DNA of 54,702 bases, taken from contig JAMLHE010000019.1 of assembly GCA_023957315.1 (NCBI GenBank), positions 1 through 54,702 on the forward strand, given 5' to 3'. The notes beneath the pieces were generated by a model. That model saw only the letters and a program-made list of their open reading frames with translations. It searched no databases and was not told the DNA's origin. Below are positions 43,810 to 52,415 of this stretch, piece after piece (the stretch's first letter is position 1; each line of letters opens with the position of its first letter). The position numbers and the translations under genes are program-made. The DNA is from Candidatus Kapaibacterium sp. (lineage in GTDB: Bacteria > Bacteroidota > Ignavibacteria > Kapaibacteriales > UBA2268).

Positions 43810-44706
43810 TTATTCCGATATCCAAGTATCACCGGTTATGAGTTCGAATGCTTTTTTGTATTTTTCCAATGTGAAATATAAAATTTCATCCGGGAGTTCG
43901 GGTGCAGGGGCTTGTTTGTTCCAATCTATCGTCTCTAAGTAATCTCGTAAAATTTGTTTGTCGAAATTGTATTGTTCAACTCCGGGTGTGTAATATTCTT
44001 TTAACCAAAAACGAGAAGAATCGGGAGTTAGAACTTCATCAATCAAAATTATTTCGCCGTCGGCGTTTTTACCGAATTCAAATTTTGTATCGGCAAGAAT
44101 TATTCCGCGTTGTAACATAAATTCATGAGCAAATTTATATATTTTTAAAGAGATATCTCTTAAAAATGAGGCATCATTTTCACCTACAATTTCAGCTGCT
44201 TGCTCGTAGGATATATTTTCGTCGTGCCCCGTTTCGGCTTTTGTGGCAGGCGTGAAAATCGGTTCGGGCAATTGACCGTATTGCTCTAATCCTTCGGGCA
44301 AATCAATCCCGCAGACAGAATGATTTGATTGGTATTCCTTCCATCCCGAACCTGCTAAGTATCCGCGTACAACACATTCAATTGCGAATGGAGTCGCTTT
44401 TGTGACGACCATCGAGCGGTCTTTGAGTATTTTCCGATAAACTGCTAATTTCTCGGGGTAATCAGCCACATCCATAGTTAGGAAATGGTTCTTGATTAGA
44501 TGCCCGGTTTGAGCAAACCAAAAGGCTGAAATACGGTTCAATATCGCACCTTTTTGTGGAATCGCTTGCCGCATAATCACATCAAAAGCCGAAATCCTAT
44601 CAGTTGCTACAAACAGCAGATTTTCCCCGAGGTCATAAACGTCGCGAACTTTGCCTTTGCGAACAAGGTCGAATCCCTGCAAATCAGTCTCGTATAGTGC
44701 TTTCAT
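43810..44706 (-). CDS. purC: Phosphoribosylaminoimidazole-succinocarboxamide synthase
   Basis: SAICAR synthase (298 aa), which couples CAIR and aspartate using ATP in purine synthesis. Typical motifs are RKGKVRDVYDLGENLLFVATDRISAFDVIM at the N-terminus, ECVVRGYLAGSGWKEY, LADTKFEFG and IDEVLTPDSSRFW. The length matches the larger form found in Bacteroidota and yeast. It lies 4 bp after the GH2-like gene and 4 bp before rodA, in an operon with no obvious purine link. Confidence 0.96.
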   Translation of the reverse strand: MKALYETDLQGFDLVRKGKVRDVYDLGENLLFVATDRISAFDVIMRQAIPQKGAILNRISAFWFAQTGHLIKNHFLTMDVADYPEKLAVYRKILKDRSMVVTKATPFAIECVVRGYLAGSGWKEYQSNHSVCGIDLPEGLEQYGQLPEPIFTPATKAETGHDENISYEQAAEIVGENDASFLRDISLKIYKFAHEFMLQRGIILADTKFEFGKNADGEIILIDEVLTPDSSRFWLKEYYTPGVEQYNFDKQILRDYLETIDWNKQAPAPELPDEILYFTLEKYKKAFELITGDTWISE

Positions 44707-44710
44707 ATAA

Positions 44711-47305
44711 TTAACTTAAGAATATTTGGATAAAATACTGAGCATAAGCCAATATCGAATTATTAATTTGATAAAATACAAGTGGAACACCAATTGACAA
44801 AAGGAATAACATCAAGCCTGCAAAATAGACCCTATGAGTCGGCACATCAAACAAAACTGAGGTTGAGCGTAAAAGCCTTGCTATTGTCCATGCACTTGTA
44901 AAGAGATACAACAAAATGAATATCCATATTGTTGATGGCGCCATCGCAAGTATTCTAATCAAAATAATAGATATAGGCAATAATAATATCGCCGGCAATG
45001 CAGCCCAAAACGACAATACTGTGCAATCATTGAAATAGACTCTCGCACGAAATATCAACGAAAATCCCTTGATTATAAGTGCAGTCAAAAATGCTAACGC
45101 TAAACTGATGACCGATATTATCAAAAAAGTAACTTCCGGCATCCATATCAACTTGTAAAAGGCTATTTGCAGTGCCTTGCTTGGGATAATGAGCATTAAG
45201 ATGTATTGGAAAACGAAACTATCTTTGTAAAAATAGAATATCGAAGCCAGATATATACCTACTGTGAGCGATATCAAAACTCCAAGCAAAATTGTTTGCA
45301 AAGAGGAGATGATGCGTTGGTCTCGAATATCCGAATAAAAATTATACGGGCGAAGCAAAGAACGGAGCAAATATTCGCGGAAGCGTCGGAAGCGATTAAC
45401 GAGCAAAATCAACAAGATTCCGAGCACAAGCCCTACTGCAATGAATGAAATCGGAGTAGATTCTCGGTGGCTTCCGGCGTTCAACAATGGGTCTTTTTCA
45501 TCATTGAAAATTGCCTGAACAGTAGAATAAGTCAATCTTTGGTTTCTTTCTCTGTCAACCAAACCGGCAGTATTGAGATAGGGGTCGTCGCCATTAATTG
45601 TTAAAATCGGATTATGCTGAAGATAGTCGTTGAAATTTGAAATTAAACTACCTGAACCGTTGTTGTTGTTAACGATTTTGAATGTATTCAAAATTTTATA
45701 CGACTGCGATTCAATCGAAAGTGGGTCGCTGTATCCGTTATGATTGAAAGGTTGAATCAAAGAACCATAACTCATGAACACCGGCAAACCGCGAACAGAT
45801 TTTTTGAGCTTTGCAAATTCTTCATCCGCATCGAACAAATTGTTGTTCATCCTTGCGTCTCGCAAACCAATCAAATCGAATCCTTCTGTATGAACATTCG
45901 AAAATCCGAAAGGGATAATTTTAGCTAACAATTTGTTAGAATTTTTGCGGAAAACTTCGATAATTTTATCGTAGAAAGTTCCGTTAGCATTATCAGATTC
46001 GGGGACACCATCGGAAATAATCCAAGAAAAGACACTCGCATGATTGTCATATACGCTAATGAATTGCTTGGCAATATTTAGAGTATAAATTTGGATTTCA
46101 TCCATATTCAAAAGCGGAATTGGAGTGTCGTAAATTGGCAAATCTATCCCGAGCAAAATACCATTGCGGTCGCATAAATTCACAAAAAGCGGGTGTGGCG
46201 GAGAGTATTTCGTTCGTATAAAATTCGCTCCCAAAATTTTTATCATTTCGATGTCGTCCACCATGCTCTTGAAATAGAGCGTTTGTCCACCATTTGAGAT
46301 ATCCTCAATGTAGCCCACACCTTTAATTTTAAACGGTTTTCGGTTCAGCAAAATTTGTGGCTTATTCTCATCTTTTATGATAGTAAGCTCTTTGACACCG
46401 AAGTTGAGAGTATAATCATCAATTTTGATTCCACCCTTATAAACAGTAATTTCAGCAACGTATAGATATGGATTATCAGGACTCCAAAGGTTAGGATTTG
46501 GAATGGAAAAGGAGACGGGAACAATTGCTGTTCTTTCGCTTTCAATCGTGAAAGATTTTTGTTCGGAATTCAATAGCAAAGTTCCATCGGCAGAATTGAC
46601 TTTTACATCTACCGTATATTCTTCTTTATTTGTGGAAATTATGCCAATCGAATCATTTTCGGGTTTTTTAATAGCGAGATATTTCAAGTTTCCGGCACTT
46701 ACATTGACCTTTGTAGCGATACTCGCTATGCTCATATTTTCGTTGAAAGTGGTTTTGAGACCAATATCGGAAATCCACACATGAGGCGTTCCGCATAAAA
46801 GTATCTCGCGAATTACGCCGGTATAAATTTTTCTTGCCAAAAGATGCTGAGTTCGAATCATCTTTGTACTGCTTTTGGCAGACGAAATCACAAGTTTGAC
46901 TGAGTTTGTGCCACCTTTGATTACTCTATCGGGGATTTTGACTTCAAATGGAACCAAGCCGCCAAAATAACGACCGATGAATTGCTCATTCCAATAGACT
47001 TCGATTTGGTGGTCAATCCCAAGGAAAAATAATTGCCACGAATATGATTCTGAAAGTTTTTCCGGAAGAACCACTGCACGCCTGTAAACACTTTGTCGGT
47101 TGGATTCTTCGGAATACGGTAATCTAACCGGACTCCAATCAACTTCGTTGTAAGAATGCTCCCAATTGCCCGACAAATCAGTCACTAACCTTGTTGTCGA
47201 AGGAACAATTTCTTCGATATTTGATTGGCTTAACGGAGTATATCCAAAAATTTGAACGACTGTTAAAATTAAAAATGTCAAAATTACAAGTGTTATTCTT
47301 TTCAT
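44711..47305 (-). CDS. GH2-fold (beta-galactosidase-like) protein fused to a multi-TM domain; likely pseudoenzyme
   Basis: An 864-aa protein. After a signal or anchor sequence (residues 1-21) comes the GH2 layout: sugar-binding jelly roll (LSGNWEHSYNEVDWSPVRLPYSE...YRRAVVLPE; TGVIREILL), an Ig-like domain (WSPDNPYLYVAEITVYKGG; FGVKELTI) and a TIM barrel (LNRKPFKIKGVGYIEDI; IKILGANFIRTKYSPPHPLF). Where active GH2 enzymes have the acid/base W-x-x-G-NE, this reads SWIISDGVPES (about residue 429). Where they have the nucleophile F-x-SEYG, it reads FMSYGS (about 509). Both glutamates thus seem lost. From about residue 640 it has roughly seven TM helices. A membrane-anchored carbohydrate-binding or sensing role is inferred. 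Its start overlaps the stop of the oxidoreductase gene by 4 bp. Confidence 0.8.
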   Translation of the reverse strand: MKRITLVILTFLILTVVQIFGYTPLSQSNIEEIVPSTTRLVTDLSGNWEHSYNEVDWSPVRLPYSEESNRQSVYRRAVVLPEKLSESYSWQLFFLGIDHQIEVYWNEQFIGRYFGGLVPFEVKIPDRVIKGGTNSVKLVISSAKSSTKMIRTQHLLARKIYTGVIREILLCGTPHVWISDIGLKTTFNENMSIASIATKVNVSAGNLKYLAIKKPENDSIGIISTNKEEYTVDVKVNSADGTLLLNSEQKSFTIESERTAIVPVSFSIPNPNLWSPDNPYLYVAEITVYKGGIKIDDYTLNFGVKELTIIKDENKPQILLNRKPFKIKGVGYIEDISNGGQTLYFKSMVDDIEMIKILGANFIRTKYSPPHPLFVNLCDRNGILLGIDLPIYDTPIPLLNMDEIQIYTLNIAKQFISVYDNHASVFSWIISDGVPESDNANGTFYDKIIEVFRKNSNKLLAKIIPFGFSNVHTEGFDLIGLRDARMNNNLFDADEEFAKLKKSVRGLPVFMSYGSLIQPFNHNGYSDPLSIESQSYKILNTFKIVNNNNGSGSLISNFNDYLQHNPILTINGDDPYLNTAGLVDRERNQRLTYSTVQAIFNDEKDPLLNAGSHRESTPISFIAVGLVLGILLILLVNRFRRFREYLLRSLLRPYNFYSDIRDQRIISSLQTILLGVLISLTVGIYLASIFYFYKDSFVFQYILMLIIPSKALQIAFYKLIWMPEVTFLIISVISLALAFLTALIIKGFSLIFRARVYFNDCTVLSFWAALPAILLLPISIILIRILAMAPSTIWIFILLYLFTSAWTIARLLRSTSVLFDVPTHRVYFAGLMLFLLSIGVPLVFYQINNSILAYAQYFIQIFLS

Positions 47306-49467
47306 GATACCTCAGTAGTTTTATTCCATGTATATTTTAGAGCGCCCGGCAACCCGGTTTTGAGTGATTCGACAGCAACGAAAGTTGCTTCAGTAACGGC
47401 AAAAATCTCCTGCGGAGTTATCGGCATAGATGTTCCGGTAGTAATTGCATTCATAAATTTTCCGACTTCTTCATTTATTCCTTTCAAAGCACCTGTTTCG
47501 ATAATTTTCGAATTGCTTTTGTCGAATATAGTCATTTTATTGAAATTATCCATAATATAACTTACATTAGATGCAAAGACTTCGCAATATTCTTTTGGCA
47601 TCATCGCGCCACCCTTTGCTGTATAGATAATATTCCCGATACTTCCATCAGCAAAAGTAAGTGCAATTGATATATTATCGCTGTCGGTATCTGCAATATT
47701 ATCGCCCGAAACACTATTTGCAAAAACAGTTTTTGGCAATGAACCGGTCAGATACACCATGCAATCTATGAAATGGCATACTTCGCCGATAATTCTGCCG
47801 CCTTGTTCGGGCGATTGCACCCAATGAGTTTTGGGAATAAAACCTGCATTTACGCGATAAGTCATTACAATCGGATATGTTCTGCCGGCAATTTGCTTCT
47901 TGATTTCTGTAAATGCTCTTGAAAATCTTCGGTTAAATCCAACCATGAACGGTGTTTTAGTTAGCTCGTAAGCTTCGATAATTTGGTCAAGTTCATTGTA
48001 ATTGATAGCAAGAGGCTTTTCGACAAATATTGGCTTCCCGGCTTTGAGCGATGCAGTTACAAATTGAGCGTGGCTGTCATGTCGAGTAGCACAAAATACT
48101 ACGCTCACGTCAGCATGATTGATGACTTCCAAACCGTCAGTGGTGCAAACAGCAAATCCATTTCGTTCGGCTGCTGTTTTCGCATTGATTGGCGTATTGG
48201 ATGCCACTGCTACCAAATTTGCATTTGCAGATTTTAGCGGCGGAATCAGATAATTTTGAGCAAAAGTGCCAAGCCCGATAAAACCGATTCCCGGATTTGG
48301 ATTCTTTTCGACTTTTGCGATTGTAACTGATTTTAAAATTTCATTTTTCGAATTGTCATACTTGAGAATAATTCCGGTATATTTTTCATCTACTTCGCCC
48401 GTTATCATCGAATATGCCTTATGGGCATCATTCAAATCAAATGTGTGAGAAGTCATGATGTCGGTATCGAGCTTGCCCATCGCAATCAAATCCAGAATTG
48501 ATTGCATATTCCGATTTTCAGTCCATCGGACATATGCAATCGGATAATCTATACCTTTGGATTCGTAATCAGGGTCGTATCGCCCGGGACCATAACTCGA
48601 GGAAATTTTGAAATCAACTTCTTTTAGATAAAAATGTGTACGCGGAATATTCATCCCAACAGCGCCCACCACGACTACGGTTCCTTTTTTGCGAACTATT
48701 TCCATAGCCAATTCAACAGGCACATTTGACGATGTTCCGGCAGTAAGGATTACGGAATCAAAACCTGCACCACGAGTGAATTCGTTTAATTTTGGAACAG
48801 CGGCAGAATCCGATAAAAACGTTTCGTCGCATCCGCATTGTTTAGCATTTTCAAATAATGAGGAATCAATATCCAAGCCTGCGACTCTGCAACCCGATGC
48901 TTTCAATAGCTGAACTGTAATATTGCCAATAAGCCCAAGTCCGATTACAGCAACTGATTCACCGATTCGAGGCTGAGCTTGGCGGACTCCTTGCATGGCA
49001 ATAGCACCCAAAGTTGCGAATGAGGCTTGCTTGGCACTCACTCCGGCGGGAATTTTCACTGCAAGATTTTCCGGAACTGCGATAATTTCAGCATGATTAG
49101 CGATTCCGGCGCCGGCACATGCAACTAAATCGCCGGGCTGGAATTTTTCGGATTTGCTGACGATAACTTCGCCTGCGGAGCTATATCCCAGGGGCTTGTA
49201 AGAATCGAGTGTGTTTTTAATTCGTTTGAATGTAGAGAGTATTCCCTCTTTTTTAATGAAATCAAGCACCAATTTTAAATCTTCGGGTTGGCGACGAGCC
49301 CGCTGAAAGAGCGAACTCTTTGCCTTGGTAACAGTCGTTTTCTCGGTTCCGGCACTAATCAAGGAATAGTGATTACGCACCAAGATGCCGTTTGGAGGGC
49401 ATTCCGGAGCCGGAACTTGCTCGACTGAAATCTTTCCACTTTTCTGATACTGAATTACCTGAAGCAT
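47302..49467 (-). CDS. Bi-domain oxidoreductase: zinc-type alcohol dehydrogenase fused to Gfo/Idh/MocA dehydrogenase
   Basis: A 721-aa cytoplasmic fusion. Residues about 1-365 form a medium-chain dehydrogenase (LISAGTEKTTVTKAK; YSSAGEVIVS; Rossmann core VAVIGLGLIGNITVQLLKASG). Residues about 385-715 form a Gfo/Idh/MocA oxidoreductase (GIGFIGLGTFAQNYLIPPL; the catalytic VEKPLAIN; GRIIGEVCHFIDC). Such fusions are known mostly from exopolysaccharide or glycan gene clusters, where they probably oxidise or epimerise a sugar nucleotide; the substrate here is not known. It is the first gene of a four-gene operon with the GH2-like protein, purC and rodA, and a TAnnTTTG box lies 30 bp upstream of its start. 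Confidence 0.92.
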   Translation of the reverse strand: MLQVIQYQKSGKISVEQVPAPECPPNGILVRNHYSLISAGTEKTTVTKAKSSLFQRARRQPEDLKLVLDFIKKEGILSTFKRIKNTLDSYKPLGYSSAGEVIVSKSEKFQPGDLVACAGAGIANHAEIIAVPENLAVKIPAGVSAKQASFATLGAIAMQGVRQAQPRIGESVAVIGLGLIGNITVQLLKASGCRVAGLDIDSSLFENAKQCGCDETFLSDSAAVPKLNEFTRGAGFDSVILTAGTSSNVPVELAMEIVRKKGTVVVVGAVGMNIPRTHFYLKEVDFKISSSYGPGRYDPDYESKGIDYPIAYVRWTENRNMQSILDLIAMGKLDTDIMTSHTFDLNDAHKAYSMITGEVDEKYTGIILKYDNSKNEILKSVTIAKVEKNPNPGIGFIGLGTFAQNYLIPPLKSANANLVAVASNTPINAKTAAERNGFAVCTTDGLEVINHADVSVVFCATRHDSHAQFVTASLKAGKPIFVEKPLAINYNELDQIIEAYELTKTPFMVGFNRRFSRAFTEIKKQIAGRTYPIVMTYRVNAGFIPKTHWVQSPEQGGRIIGEVCHFIDCMVYLTGSLPKTVFANSVSGDNIADTDSDNISIALTFADGSIGNIIYTAKGGAMMPKEYCEVFASNVSYIMDNFNKMTIFDKSNSKIIETGALKGINEEVGKFMNAITTGTSMPITPQEIFAVTEATFVAVESLKTGLPGALKYTWNKTTEVS

Positions 49468-49496
49468 GATTTTCTTTTTTGCTTTTATATAAACAA

Positions 49497-49504
49497 CAAA
49501 ATTA
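49497..49504 (-). promoter_or_regulatory. Possible -7 box for the oxidoreductase-GH2-purC-rodA operon
   Basis: TAATTTTG on the minus strand fits TAnnTTTG exactly and would place the start site about 23 bp before the ATG at 49467. No clear -33 TTTG is seen at the expected spacing, so this is a one-box match. Confidence 0.45.
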
Positions 49505-49580
49505 ACACTTTTAGAAATAAAATAAGGTTAAACTTTAATATCTTATTGTTGTAAATTAACATAAAGTTCGTTCGTCTTAG

Positions 49581-49588
49581 TATTTTTG
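49581..49588 (+). promoter_or_regulatory. Possible -7 box for the MoxR gene
   Basis: TATTTTTG fits TAnnTTTG and lies 22 bp before the moxR-type ATG at 49611. The -33 element is not evident. Together with the box at 49497-49504 it would give divergent promoters in this 143-bp gap. Confidence 0.4.
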
Positions 49589-49610
49589 CATATTATCAAC
49601 TAAGGGAAAC

Positions 49611-50600
49611 ATGGCTTCTAATATTTCAGACAAAGAATTGCTCGAAAGACTTTCGAAAACGATAATAGACGTAAAGGGTGAAATCGGCAAAGTTATCATT
49701 GGTCAAAATGCAATTGTAGAGCAACTAATTATCGCTATGTTTGCACGGGGGCACGTGCTTTTAATCGGTGTGCCGGGTCTTGCAAAAACTTTACTTATCC
49801 GTACATTATCACGTGCAATGGATTTGAATTTCAGTCGCGTTCAATTCACCCCTGACTTGATGCCCGGTGATATAAGCGGTACGGAAATCATCGAAGATGA
49901 TTTGAGCACAGGTCACAAGCATTTTCGTTTCGTCAAAGGTCCTATTTTTGCTAATATCGTTTTGGCTGATGAAATCAACAGAACACCTCCAAAAACTCAA
50001 GCTGCATTGCTTGAAGCTATGGAAGAGCACGCTGTAACTGCTGCCGGAACTACTTATAAATTAGATGAACCATTTTTCGTGTTGGCTACACAAAATCCAA
50101 TCGAACAAGAGGGAACTTACCCATTGCCCGAAGCACAATTAGACCGTTTCATGTTCAATATTTGGCTTGATTATCCGAGTTTCGAAGAAGAAATTGAAAT
50201 CGTTCGTGCTACTACAACCGAACATAAACCGGTTGTCAATCAAATTTTGAATGGAGAGCAAATTCTCGAATTCCAAAATTTAGTCAGGAAAATCCCCGTT
50301 GCCGATAATGTAATCAAATATGCTGTAAAACTTGTTACTGCAACTCGTCCCGAAGAGACCGCACTCGATTTCATCAAGGATTATATTAGCTATGGAGCGG
50401 GTCCGCGAGCGTCGCAATATTTAATATTAGGCGCCAAATCACGTGCTGCAATCTTGGGCAAATTCACTCCTGACATTGATGACGTAAAGGCTGTGGCATT
50501 GCCCGTTTTGCGTCATAGAATAGTAACAAATTTCAATGCCGAATCCGAAAGCGTTTCAGCAAATGAAATTGTTAGACGTATGATAGAAAGAATAAATTAA
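49611..50600 (+). CDS. MoxR-family AAA+ ATPase
   Basis: A 329-aa ATPase with Walker A GVPGLAKT (residues 53-60), Walker B IVLADEINRTPPKTQAALLEAMEE (about 113-136), sensor ATQNPIEQEGTYPLPEAQLDRF and a C-terminal lid (YGAGPRASQYLILGAKSRA). MoxR proteins act as chaperone-like ATPases, usually with DUF58 and von Willebrand A partners encoded next door. Here the next gene is convergent and unrelated, so this looks like an orphan MoxR. Its client cannot be named from the window. Confidence 0.95.
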   Translation: MASNISDKELLERLSKTIIDVKGEIGKVIIGQNAIVEQLIIAMFARGHVLLIGVPGLAKTLLIRTLSRAMDLNFSRVQFTPDLMPGDISGTEIIEDDLSTGHKHFRFVKGPIFANIVLADEINRTPPKTQAALLEAMEEHAVTAAGTTYKLDEPFFVLATQNPIEQEGTYPLPEAQLDRFMFNIWLDYPSFEEEIEIVRATTTEHKPVVNQILNGEQILEFQNLVRKIPVADNVIKYAVKLVTATRPEETALDFIKDYISYGAGPRASQYLILGAKSRAAILGKFTPDIDDVKAVALPVLRHRIVTNFNAESESVSANEIVRRMIERIN

Positions 50601-50607
50601 AAATCAA

Positions 50608-51657
50608 TTACGATTCCTTACGCGGGCGTCCTCTCTTTTTGGGAGCATCGCCCGTTTCCGGTTTTGGAGCGACTGCTTTAGTCGCACGAGCTTTTCTTGC
50701 AGGTTTTGCCGCAATTGAATTATCTGATTCACCGAAAATCAGCTCTTTGAATGTAAAATCTTTTTTCGCTTCCTTATGCGAGGATGCTATTTCAATCAAA
50801 TAATCGGCAGTATTTTCAATCAACCACTCGAAATGACTTTCACCAAGATATTCCTTGTCGGCATGAGGCGTTGGATTCACTAAATCAATTGCGTAAGCTG
50901 TTCCGTTCAATAAACCAATATCAATCGAATTAAATTCAAATCCCAAAAGATTTGAAACATCGTTGCAAATCTTGGTCAACAATTTTACAACCGATTCCTC
51001 AATATTTTCGCTATTTTTTTCATAGCGCATATGCAATGGCTTGCCGGGTTCGTATTTTACAATCAAAATGCGTTTGCTTGCAATCACAAAGCATCTGTAA
51101 TAAGCATCAAAATTGATTGATTCTTGGACAACCATCGGGTTCTTTCCTGTCAGTTCGTATGCCGAGAAAAATTCTTTGCGATTGTAAACTTTGTAAGCAT
51201 TTGCCGATGTATGACCAAAATTGGGTTTCAAATATGCAGGGAATTTGACGAATGAAAACACTTCGTCCCAATTCAGAGGATACTTCAAATTATGAAAAGT
51301 GTCAGCATTTGTATCGTCCGGTAATTCTTTGCTTGGCAATAAAACAGTTTTAGGAGTTGGTATGCCGATTTTTGCAGCCAATGCAGATTGGAAAATATTA
51401 TTATCCGCACAATTCCAAAAAGGATTATTTACAATCCTTGTACCGTTTAGTAAAGCCAATTTCAAAAATGAATTATAGAATGGAACTCTGTATGATATTC
51501 TGTCGAAAATTACGCTGTAGTCAGTCGTCTCCGTATTTTTAATCGCATCAATAGATAGCGACTCTGCTTTGAACTTATCTGTTTTGGAATTGATTCGTTC
51601 CACTAATTCCTTAGGGAACGACAATTCATTTCCGAAAACGATTCCAATCTTTTTCAT
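50608..51657 (-). CDS. ATP-grasp (RimK-like) protein with AT-hook-like C-terminal tail
   Basis: A 349-aa protein. Residues about 90-285 resemble an ATP-grasp fold: NPFWNCADNNIFQSALAAKIGIPTPKTVLLP (the start of the second domain), FPAYLKPNFGHTSANAYKV (a lysine in the first nucleotide-binding strand and a Gly-rich loop), YYRCFVIASKRILIVKYEP, and GFEFNSIDIGLLNGTAYAIDLVNPTPHA (acidic and Asn residues that would bind Mg-ATP). The last 35 residues are Lys/Arg/Ala/Pro-rich and end in KKRGRPRKES, an AT-hook core (GRP flanked by basic residues). Ligase activity is likely by fold; the substrate is unknown. A GGAGG ribosome-binding site precedes the ATG. The stop lies 7 bp from that of the convergent moxR. 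Confidence 0.78.
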   Translation of the reverse strand: MKKIGIVFGNELSFPKELVERINSKTDKFKAESLSIDAIKNTETTDYSVIFDRISYRVPFYNSFLKLALLNGTRIVNNPFWNCADNNIFQSALAAKIGIPTPKTVLLPSKELPDDTNADTFHNLKYPLNWDEVFSFVKFPAYLKPNFGHTSANAYKVYNRKEFFSAYELTGKNPMVVQESINFDAYYRCFVIASKRILIVKYEPGKPLHMRYEKNSENIEESVVKLLTKICNDVSNLLGFEFNSIDIGLLNGTAYAIDLVNPTPHADKEYLGESHFEWLIENTADYLIEIASSHKEAKKDFTFKELIFGESDNSIAAKPARKARATKAVAPKPETGDAPKKRGRPRKES

Positions 51658-51779
51658 TTTTTTCCTCCCGGCTATAATTCATATAATTCAAAAATTTGCA
51701 AATAGAATGACTTTAAAAATAAGCATAATTTATATAAATACGTAATTAATACTCAGCGATTTTATCGTTAAATTTGTTG

Positions 51780-52415
51780 ATGTTTAAATCAATCGAATTG
51801 CAACAAGTTTATAAAAATTTTACCGAACGCGAACTTTTCGCCGGACTTGATATTAATTTCAAAGTTGGCGAAATTCACGGGCTGATTGGCAAATCCGGCA
51901 GTGGCAAATCTACCATTGTCAATATGATTTGCGGCTTCGATTTTCCGAATAGCGGTAAAGTGCTTATAGACGGGAAAATTGCCGAAGCACAAGATTTCAA
52001 ATCGCTCCGTACTTGTACTGCATATGTCCCTCAAAATGTAAATATAATCGGTTCGGGCAAAGTCCGAGAGACAATCCAAAGCAGCTTTGAATTCAAATCG
52101 AACAAATCAAAGCGACCTAATAACGACCAAATACTTTCGGTGATAAAACATCTCGGACTTGATGAAAACATTCTCGAATCCGAATTCAAAAGCACTTCGG
52201 GCGGCGAAAAACAGAGAATAGCTATCGCAATTGCAACTTTGCTCGACAAACAAATCATGATATTCGATGAGCCAAGTTCGGGGCTGGACGACCGCTCGAA
52301 AGAAATCGTAGCCGCATATATAAGCAATCTGAGAGACAAAATAATCATTATCTCTACCCACGACCTTGTATTGAAAGAAATTTGCACAAGTATGACCGAG
52401 TTGGAGCAAAAATGA
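51780..52415 (+). CDS. fetA: ABC transporter ATP-binding protein, FetA-type
   Basis: A 211-aa nucleotide-binding subunit: Walker A GKSGSGKST (residues 37-45), signature STSGGEKQR, Walker B IMIFDEPSSGLDD and switch His in STHD. It is paired with a FetB-type permease whose ATG overlaps its stop codon (ATGA at 52412-52415), which marks it as the ATPase of the putative metal exporter. I start it at ATG 51780, though two in-frame TTG codons precede it at 51774 and 51777. TAAATTTG at 51769-51776 looks like a -7 box but would give an essentially leaderless mRNA. Confidence 0.9.
   Translation: MFKSIELQQVYKNFTERELFAGLDINFKVGEIHGLIGKSGSGKSTIVNMICGFDFPNSGKVLIDGKIAEAQDFKSLRTCTAYVPQNVNIIGSGKVRETIQSSFEFKSNKSKRPNNDQILSVIKHLGLDENILESEFKSTSGGEKQRIAIAIATLLDKQIMIFDEPSSGLDDRSKEIVAAYISNLRDKIIIISTHDLVLKEICTSMTELEQK

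Noticed and set aside
51769..51776. TAAATTTG as promoter of fetA
   Set aside because: Fits the -7 consensus, but the start codon is 4 bp away, which would need a leaderless mRNA; no -33 box.
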